A DNA stretch of 64,000 nt from Apostichopus japonicus (taxonomy: Eukaryota; Echinodermata; Holothuroidea; Aspidochirotida; Stichopodidae), in contig NC_092575.1 in the NCBI RefSeq assembly GCF_037975245.1, positions 22,440,841 to 22,504,840 on the forward strand, in the 5' to 3' direction. Under the pieces are notes generated by a model. That model searched no databases. It was not told the origin of the DNA and was given only the letters and a program-made list of their open reading frames with translations. Positions 57,201 to 64,000 of the stretch are shown here, piece by piece. How positions within the stretch are numbered: the first letter of the stretch is position 1; every line of letters begins with the position of its first letter. The translations under genes and the position numbers were made by a program.

Positions 57201-59258
57201 TACACAAGAACAAATAAAAAACAACACATTGAAATTCAAAATAATTTCACTTGGCTCTGTGATCCATTCTTTTAGACTTGTTCAAGTCTTCTCTTCGTGC
57301 ACACAGAGGACTAAAAAGATCAGATAAAAACTCGCGACTTTGGTTTTAAATCTGTTTTCTAAGGTTGGTCCTATTTAACTGTTGGTTTGTACCTGGCTTT
57401 CACTCCTCAGTTGAAAACCTGTGTAACTACTCTTGACTGATTTCATACCTTCAACTTGACTTTCCCAATTTGACCCAGACCAGGTAGGAGCAGGGGGCTA
57501 GCCATGGCTCCAGGTGGCCTTCTTGAAGGTTTCGGCGGTGTCCTTGTGGAAGGAGTTGGGGCCTGTTCATCATTTTCCTTGAGCTGCTTCAAAGGTTTGA
57601 CTTCTGTGTAGATAGGCAACAAATCAAAATATTATAAGTATGTTATAAAATTTCCCACCACGTAATTACTGTTCTTTAAAATTGTCTGCAAAAACTTTCA
57701 AAATCGAGCAAATAAAAACACAAACATATAAACAAACGAATAAACAAGCAAACAATACATGCATACAACCTGGGGGCAATTTATCTTGAAGTACACAGGA
57801 AAGTCCAAGGCAAACTAATGTTAACTACAAGCAAGTGCACAAATACAAGAATGCCAAGCTAAAATTTATTCATAAAACTTTCCAAAAATGTACTTTTGCA
57901 GATATAAGAAATTGCTCTCAAAAACTTTAAAATACACTTTCAGATATTCAGTAGGCTTTCTACCGCATGTTTTCATGTGTTCATAATTTTAGTTGTTTTG
58001 TTGAAAGTGGGATCCTCTTCTTAATAATGTTCTATTGTACGACAAGAAACTATTCGATTGAAACAATCTTGAGTATCACTCTTTGCTTTGCGACAAAAAG
58101 AGCGAGAGAAAAATAGAAAAATAACTCTTATCATGTCAAAACTACTCTAAAAAATCTAAGGGTCGTGGACGGTTGACCTGACAAAAGTGAGGTTGATGAG
58201 AGCAATTTTTAGACTTCCCCTAAAAATTGATCAAAGATTTCTAACCATCAAGTTTGCTAAAAATACCAGGAAACAGTGAATTCAAACTTTTATAGCATTT
58301 TGCATTGCCTTACAACTTTAGCACCAGAACAGGTGCGAAATGGGTCAAGGGTGGGATGGGGATGAGGATGAGGATGGGTACTGTAATGAGTTCTGCTGCT
58401 CAAAGTTGTTTATGTACAGATATTGAGGCGGCTTTCAATGAGGGCATTGAATGTCTCTGTGATGGAACTGTTCTGACGATTGGTGACCAGTGGACGAACT
58501 CTCTGGTAAATTTGTGGGCGACAGTTCCTTTTTTTTTTCCCTTTCTTTTTTTTCGCAGGTTTAGCTTTGCATCATTTAGATCAAGTCCTGTTACATTTAC
58601 ACATACATGGTTATGTGGTACTGACTAGCACAAACATATTAACTGTTTGTAGCACTCTAGGAAAAAAAAAGCTCTTGCATCATACAAACTTGATTGAAAT
58701 GATTCAACCGTTCGTTTATTAGACCCATCAAAGTTTTATGTGTAATAATAAGTTTGTCTCTCCTGGAGAAAAATATTTTTTCGTTGACTAACATAACAGG
58801 TAAAATGTTTCCAGGTACCAACAAAAAACAAAAAGAAAGCATTATTAGCTGCTCGATTGCAAAGTAGGTACGAAATTTAACAGGAAATGCAACCAAAGTT
58901 CCATGAAGTCCGCTGGACTTTATTACCATATATAATCAACTCACTTTCACTCTAATGACCTCAATTTGGACTCAAAAGTTCATGAGGCAGCCACTGCTTT
59001 TTTCTTAAATTATACTTACTGTACTTTCTTGTTTTGTTTCGGTGCTTTCTCTTTTACTCTGCTGATAATTAATATTTTGTTTTTGTACTTTTAACATGAA
59101 ATCTCACCCGTCGTATCGGTGAACATAAATTCCTGCGGGTTCTTGCCTTCTTCGAAGTACCAGGAAGACCTGGGAGGTTTCCGTCGTTGTGCCAGCACTC
59201 CCGTCTTGGCTAACCTCGCTCTCGACTTCTGTGCATTCGAATCTAACTTCGAGCCGAC
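37703..59258 (-). CDS. Ser/Pro/Lys-rich protein with four P-x-W basic motifs, probable actin-cytoskeleton protein (last 8 exons)
   Basis: Minus-strand exons 59258-59108, 57603-57449, 56636-55930, 54321-54227, 52676-52650, 45151-44922, 44340-44169 and 37797-37703 join in phase (543 residues, TAA). The first exon reads KSRARLAKTGVLAQRRKPPR, a basic stretch with faint similarity to capping-protein-interaction (CPI) motifs. Residues 103-338 are disordered, with repeated SPKE/SPRE phrases (LASPKETPSVTSPKEPVLSP), a Ser run and PKPRPKPLPKPRPQ, a likely SH3 ligand. Then come four motifs: LPEWKQKLLKKKK (W355), VPQWQLDLAEKNRKKK (W407), VPSWQKSAHERRKK (W475) and IPQWKLELERKNTRL (W524). Similar P-x-W-K-x-x-L-x-x-[KR] motifs occur in phostensin and taperin, and related P-x-W motifs in CRACD, all actin-associated. 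Orthology is not established. Phase matches at all seven junctions make the chain strong; additional phase-neutral exons cannot be excluded. The 5' part lies beyond the window or unseen upstream. Confidence 0.72.
37892..38195. mobile_element. Probable hAT-type MITE in last intron of minus-strand gene
   Basis: CAGAGGCAGATCCAG at the left and CTGAATCTGCCACTG at the right are inverted with two mismatches. It has the usual poly-G and poly-C interior. The 8-bp flanks (AACATCAC and ATAACAAC) do not match convincingly. Confidence 0.55.
39527..42300. mobile_element. 2.8-kb element with ~400-bp internal tandem units, bounded by 13-bp inverted repeats
   Basis: TGGTTCCTTGCTT at 39527-39539 is matched by its perfect inverse AAGCAAGGAACCA at 42288-42300. 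Between them are about six units with a 400-bp period: TTTGACCTC at about 39903, 40302, 40702 and 41102, then shorter units near 41396 and 41655. Each unit has CACACGAAGGTCAC, GGTACCTTT, GGTCACCAGAGGTCAAATTG, GGGTCGACAATTGGAT and TGACCTTTGGTGACCT. The last 100 bp is a CA/CATA microsatellite plus a hairpin AGGTTCC...GGAACC. It lies in the last intron of the minus-strand gene. No protein is encoded. Confidence 0.7.
42199..42256. repeat. (CA)n/(CATA)n microsatellite
   Basis: Mixed CA and CATA repeats at the right end of the 2.8-kb element. Confidence 0.9.
44734..44870 (-). pseudogene. Two extra partial copies of the preceding exon's 3' end
   Basis: The last 45 nt of exon 44922-45151 (IENKKPPLTPKPAI) plus its intron start recur downstream with a period of about 100 bp. 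Copy 2 (44822-44869) reads CEKENKEPPLTPKPDI, in the correct phase, behind a TTAG acceptor-like site but before a poor GTTAAT donor. Copy 3 (about 44734-44790) retains KIENKKPP, then stops, and its acceptor AG is lost. The repeated linker between copies includes CCAAGCCATATTCCAGCCAG. Confidence 0.65.
46233..47120. repeat. ~225-bp AT-rich satellite, about four copies
   Basis: Units start at the ATTAATGTGTCMAATA phrase near 46237, 46460, 46690 and 46917. Each continues with ACAACATATGGAGTG, AAAAGAGCTTTTAATTAA, a poly-T run and CACTTTTCTTCCATTTTTGT. It lies in an intron of the minus-strand gene. Confidence 0.9.
50861..50900 (-). ncRNA. Hammerhead-ribozyme-like motif (intact core)
   Basis: On the minus strand: GCCT, CTGAAGA, AGATCCTGCCAGGATC, GAAA, CATC, AGGC. 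This matches the hammerhead order: stem I (GCCT pairs with AGGC), core CUGANGA, stem II (GATCC/GGATC), core GAAA, very short stem III, then UC before the cleavage point. Minimal hammerheads with tiny stem III are known in Penelope-like retroelements. Activity is inferred from conserved core bases only. Confidence 0.55.
51200..51238 (+). ncRNA. Hammerhead-ribozyme-like motif (core mutated)
   Basis: Inverted partner of the motif at 50861-50900: GCCT, TTGAAGA, AGATCCTGCTAGGATC, GAAA, CGTC, AGGC. The first core C is T here, which should break the C3-G8 pair and disable cleavage, while stems I and II remain. Confidence 0.45.
52650..52676 (-). other. 27-nt microexon of the minus-strand gene
   Basis: A CTTTAG acceptor and GTAAGT donor bracket 27 nt encoding, with borrowed bases, EPEPTEDDL. 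Phase 1 on both sides matches neighbours 54227-54321 and 44922-45151, so it can be included or skipped without a frameshift. Confidence 0.7.
54010..54150. repeat. (AAAAT)n microsatellite
   Basis: About 28 near-perfect AAAAT/ATAAA pentamers lie within a longer A/T tract from 53910 to 54185. On the minus strand they lie about 77 nt past the donor of exon 54227-54321, and give a spurious FILFYF-type reading. Confidence 0.95.
54860..54947 (+). repeat. LINE-type 3' tail with (ATTGA)n
   Basis: A CTGGAATAAAGAAATTGAATT segment ends in TTGAA pentamers, a common 3' end of invertebrate non-LTR elements. No coding part is visible. Confidence 0.4.
54985..55060 (-). repeat. CR1/L2-type LINE 3' tail
   Basis: The minus strand reads TTGTACAGCGCCATAGCTTA, then TATATGTGCGCTTTAGAAAT and an AAT tail, resembling the tails at 13450-13505 and 25737-25812. 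Confidence 0.45.
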
Positions 59259-62048
59259 CTAAACAGAACGATGAGGTTAAAGAGACTGTCAGTTTATGAA
59301 TAGAAAAATACATTATCAAGATAAAAATACTACAAGAATTATCACAGAGCATATATAAGTTTTGATGCTTATGTCAGAGCCAAGATGATGAAGGATTTTA
59401 TCAATTTTTAAATTGACGCAATATTTGCTTTTCAAATGATAGGTGTACGTTGATATTAACATTATTTTTCAGTTTACACCAACTCCCTTTAATGCCAAAG
59501 TACAGTAATAGTCCAGCTTGGAATCCCATATTAAAGTAGTAGAGATCTGCTAAAACTGTTACATTTCAGTATGAGCTTATGTACTCCATATTATATAACT
59601 TTAAAGTATATTAATGTGCCTATAGTTGTGTTACTCTTGTCCCGTAGCTATTAATGTAGTAGCTATTAAATTGACTGCTAAAACTATTGCATTTCAGTAG
59701 CAGGTTACATGCTAATGTATATAAAGTTATATGGTAGTGTCACTGTTCCTCCAATTGTTCCATTCCTATTATTCCTATTACAGCTTTAGCTACAGCTACG
59801 TACCAGTGCCAATAACACTTCTATAGCATGTAAGGATACCTGCCAACCTGCAACATAGCTGCACATCATATACCTGTCAACCTGCTACTTTATAAAACTG
59901 CAGAATAGCTCATCATATACCTGCCAACCTACTACTGTATAAAATGTAGAATAGCACATCAAATACCTGCTAACCTGCTACTGTATAATATGCAGAATAG
60001 CAAATCAGGTCTGCTAACCTGCTACTGTATAAACTGCATAGCACATCATATACCTGGCAACCTGCTACGTTACTGTATAAAGCTATATAGCACATATATG
60101 CCTGCCAACCTGCTATGGCATAAACTGCAGAATAGCACATCATACAGTATACCTGGCAACTTGCTACTGTATAAACTACATAGCACATCATATACCTGCC
60201 AACCTGCTACGTTACTGTATAAAGCTATATATAGCATAGCACATATATATATGCCTGCCAACCTGCTACGGCATAAACTGCAGAATAGCACATCATACAG
60301 TATACCTGGCAACCTGCTACTGTAATAAGCTATAGCATAGCACATCATATACTTGCCAATCTGCTACTGGCTAACAGTACCCATTCATTTCCTGCCAATG
60401 CTATATCTATACACCTGTCCTATTAGACCAGATCTGCTATTGTTCATAACAGCTTTAACACATTCACTAATACTCTTTGTCTATACATATAGTTCAACAG
60501 ACTAAATGTGTAAACTTGTGAGGAATAGAACCACTGACATCAATTTTATGGCCTTATCAAAGTATTTTATAACAAATTAACATGAAAGCTTTTGCTTTGA
60601 TGAGAATAATTTTATATATCACTTCAACAAAGTCACTTTCTCTTTGAATATCTCTCTCTCTGTAACCTTCAACCCTATAATTAATTCAAAAAGCAAATAT
60701 TATTTAATTACACAGCTGTGTCAACGATCATATCATAGAATTTTTGTGCAGCAAACTGTTGTAGCGTAAGGGTTTACCTACAACAAGTTTATTGCATCAT
60801 GACTTGTTCAAGAGTTATTTGGAAAATTAAAGGTTACATTTCAAGTAATATCTCTTTCATTTTCTGTTTTGCAGACTATTTCTCAGGCTTCCAGATTAAG
60901 GAAATACCCTCTTAGAAAAAAAAAATGAAAGAACTTCCCACAGTGCGATTTATAAGTACAGTAGTCTTGTGATATAGTATCATTTGATCATTCAAGTCTA
61001 CTCTCTTATAAATCTATCAAACATGTTGATTATTATTTTTATTTTATTTATTTATTATTATTTTATTATTATTATGTTTTATTTCAGTTACATTGATACA
61101 TACAAACAAAGAACAGCAGTTAGTAGATGGAAGAAAAAGCTATTGTACAGTTTAGACTTCAGAGTAAAAGCAGAGAGGAAATGTGAAAAGTGAACTTTTC
61201 CAAAACATAATGAAATTAGAACTTTGTTAGTAACACTTGTAAGCTTTTAGTAACACCTTTCCCATTCGTAACCCTCAAGATTCTGGAAGACAGCCAACAG
61301 CTACAGCAAAACTGAGGTGGGAGGAAGGGGGGATGGGGAGAGACAACCCCTCAACAAACAAAGTTATGTGAGTTATAAAGTAGTCAAGCTAACGGCCACA
61401 ATACATCCAATCTCTGTGTGGGAGAATGGTAGCAAAAGATGCAAAGAATCATTTAGGTTATTAACAGATGGGGTGATTATCCAAGTCTTCCAAGATGGCA
61501 ATTTTCCTACCTGTAAAGATCTTCCAAACACTTTTGATGGTACAATGAGGAGGGTGATAAACCAGGAAGGGACTGGACACCGGGATCGAACGTTGCTAGG
61601 TTACAGAGAGCTCAAAACACGGTAGAGCAAGAGTGCAGGTGTTGTGGGGTGACAGGTAAGTGAGGAGTGACATAAATAACAAAAAGCTAAGAATTACACT
61701 ATCGTGTACCCTCTGCAGAAAAAGCTGGCGCAAGTGTGACCCAATTTGTATAGTAGTCAGTAATCAGTATAACAACAAATTTGTGTCACCAATTCGTCCC
61801 GCAATCCAATCTCTACTTTGAGTTTTGCTTGACCATGATAAATACATTGATTCAAGGAGATTTATACCATGAAAATCTTGAAGAGAGTAATTACATGCAA
61901 TAGGGTTTTGACGATTGCAAAGATGATGAAGAGGCTGGAAATTTTTGTACCATCTAATAAATGACATCCCTCACCCCTTCATGAATACATCCACACCCCT
62001 CACCCCTTCATGAATACATACCCCTTTTTAAACCCTTTCAAACCTATC

Positions 62049-62087
<39 letters not shown>

Positions 62088-64000
62088 CTTTCTGATTGTT
62101 AAAGATTGTGATACTTCTAGCCCTTTAATTACCAGTGTGGTTATTTCTATAAGTGGTAGTGAATGTTTAAATTTTTCTACACAGCAGCAGACGTTTTGAT
62201 GTGGCGTGTTGTGCAATTAATATTAATGATGCCGACTGGATCCATTGTTTAACATTTACTCAGTCATTTAGTGCAAGCTCCCTGATATTTCATCAGACTT
62301 GTGTGTAGTGTTAAAAGTGGATGTAAAAAAAAAATATTATTTGCTATGCTAATAATGAAACTGCTTTGGAATTAGCTAGACACACACATAGGGAGCAAAA
62401 CTGACAAAGAAAAAAACATCAAAGGAAAGAATTAAAACCGGGGTTACAAAACACTTTTCCCAACGTTAAGAGTTTAGATCCACTTCGGTAGTTGAAGGTT
62501 CTCAAAATCAATGCCAAAACTCAATTACATATATGGCAATGAGTAATGGTGCTGAGGCTTACATGTCTCTCCCCCTAACTGCTCTATCCTATCTATAAAT
62601 TATCATAATTACTGTCAAAGATGACTTAAATCAGAATATCAGTCTTGACATGTTATAGTCCAAGACAAAACAGAAGAAGAAAAAAATGCTAGTAATATTC
62701 CTATACTGTAGCTACTGTATTCCAGTTTTCAAGATACATACCGTCAAGATTTCAAGTTTTCAAGATACATACCCATACATGACCTTTAATGTACCTTTAA
62801 AGTATGCTGAATCTCTACAATGCTCCTTTAAGACTAAATCAATGATGTCCCACTCTTCAATGCAGGCCTTAAAAGTTAATCAATTGATTTATAAATATGA
62901 ATAAATCAATCAAAACCATGTTACTTTTTAAATTCTGTAAATAAAAGAACAGCCTTGAATGACAATCAGCACAATTTGTCTCTTTAAAAGAATTTTCTAA
63001 CACAAAAAAAAGAAAAGAAAAACAAAAGAAACTCCCTAAAAGTTTTCACCATTTCCCAATTGAGTCTTGTCAGCAAATTAATAAGAATGACATGACCTAA
63101 TGGTCTGTGTGTTAGAATTAGTAGTTCAGTCACTTTAATTGATGAGCCTATTTGTGTAATTTGACTGTATTTCCAAGATGGCCAAATCCAGCTATGCTAC
63201 GGTACATGACTAAGCACAACTAGTACTCACCGTGTGTACCTGCAAGTTTTCATATCTTATGACTATAATATGAAGCAATACATGAAACCTCCCCACAGCT
63301 CACATGATACGATTGTGTAATTTATAGTAGACCAAAGAAAGGTTAGAGCTAACAATAGTGCATCCTTAAAGTGGTTTAATATCATAACAACCAAAACATA
63401 ATTCCCTTTGCATTTTTTAAGACTAATTAGCATATTAATCTTGAACGAAAAGCAAAACTTTTTTTTCTCTTGGAATTTAATTGATAAAAAAAAAAAAAAT
63501 AGAGGGAAACCCCTACCAGCAGTTACTTGCCTTTAAATACATTATATACTGTATGCAACGCAAGAGTAGTGTTCAAGCTAACCCTGGCAGAAGTTAATAC
63601 TGCAGATGGATAGTGCTCAGTATAAATCTAAACAGAGTCAGTGCTTGCATGGTTTGGTGACTGGGAATCATGTGACATAATACCACAAAAATGAAAGAAA
63701 GAGGGACATTGTTTGTTGTTGGTAATTTATTTTGCATGCTCACTCCAACAACAAAGAGCTGAATTTGTATTTGTAATAGTTAACCTGTTGAGATCCATTT
63801 GATATTTTGACATTTGGACCTCTGATCACCGCATATGACCTTTGACCTCACTCAAAATAATAGGGTTCTTGTACTCACTGTATGGAAAACACATGACAGA
63901 TATGAGCTATGTGATGTAATTTATCTGGGGTATATCATTTTTACAAAGTTTGTGGCTTTACAGAGGGTGACCTTTGATGAACCCAAATGACCTTTGACCT
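59259..64000. other. Probable intron or upstream region of the minus-strand gene; no exon recognised
   Basis: I found no exon with good splice sites and family resemblance on either strand. It holds a tandem satellite (59845-60375), a (TA)n run near 62060, and TGACCT-type repeats at the right edge (63836-63848, 63988-64000). The last of these resembles the start of another array like that at 39.5-42.3 kb. Confidence 0.5.
59845..60375. repeat. CCTGCCAACCTGCTAC tandem satellite
   Basis: About ten imperfect units of 40-60 bp built from TACCTGCCAACCTGCTAC, GTATAAACTGCAGAATAGC and ACATCATATA. A larger unit of about 120 bp is repeated near its right end. Confidence 0.9.

Noticed and set aside
61317-61625. 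102-codon plus-strand frame and a GTTCGATCCC-like B-box on the minus strand
   Set aside because: No recognisable protein motif and no upstream A-box in the right orientation; kept as non-coding.
1-64000. CRISPR arrays, operons, rRNA or prokaryotic mobile elements
   Set aside because: None seen. Tandem repeats here are satellites without spacer structure, and the genes are spliced.

Overview
This is a window of animal nuclear DNA, not microbial. Genes are split into short exons with GT..AG introns, about two thirds of the window is non-coding, and it is full of small DNA transposons, LINE and SINE fragments, satellites and poly-G/C tracts. The gene content, the repeat style and the compact introns of about 0.5-2 kb suggest a marine invertebrate deuterostome, with an echinoderm as my best guess. 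That placement is an inference and was not checked. All exon chains below were built by hand from splice sites, reading-phase agreement and protein resemblance.

Layout. (1) 101-2276, plus strand: the last four exons of a gene whose C-terminus resembles the winged-helix microtubule-binding domain of the kinetochore protein SKA1. (2) 2.3-18.1 kb: repeat-rich intergenic DNA holding hAT-type MITEs (several with perfect 8-bp target duplications), a long-TIR MITE present twice in opposite orientation, a CR1/L2-type LINE end with a hAT MITE inserted in it, and imperfect duplications. On the minus strand there is a possible tiny secreted-peptide gene (14.6-13.8 kb) and two similar TATA-plus-first-exon segments. 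(3) 18206-30248, plus strand: a complete pescadillo (PES1) gene, 14 exons and 621 codons, with a CACGTG palindrome about 90 bp upstream of the start codon. Its introns hold at least four MITEs and a GGTTAAGTT satellite. (4) 30.2-37.7 kb: convergent intergenic/3'UTR DNA with several tRNA-like SINE heads. (5) 59258-37703, minus strand: the last eight exons (543 residues) of a Ser/Pro/Lys-rich protein with four P-x-W basic motifs of the kind seen in actin-associated proteins such as phostensin, taperin and CRACD. It includes a 27-nt microexon. Its introns contain a ~400-bp-period array carrying seven identical DR4 nuclear-receptor-type sites, an AT-rich 225-bp satellite, and a fold-back element whose arms each carry a hammerhead-ribozyme-like motif typical of Penelope-like retroelements. 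(6) 59.3-64 kb: non-coding DNA, probably intron of that same gene, with a 50-bp-scale satellite.

The three main genes have no evident shared pathway (mitosis, ribosome biogenesis, probable cytoskeleton). The most interesting items are the hammerhead-bearing fold-back, the DR4 array, the multi-W-motif gene with partial exon duplications beside it, and the possible small secreted peptide.
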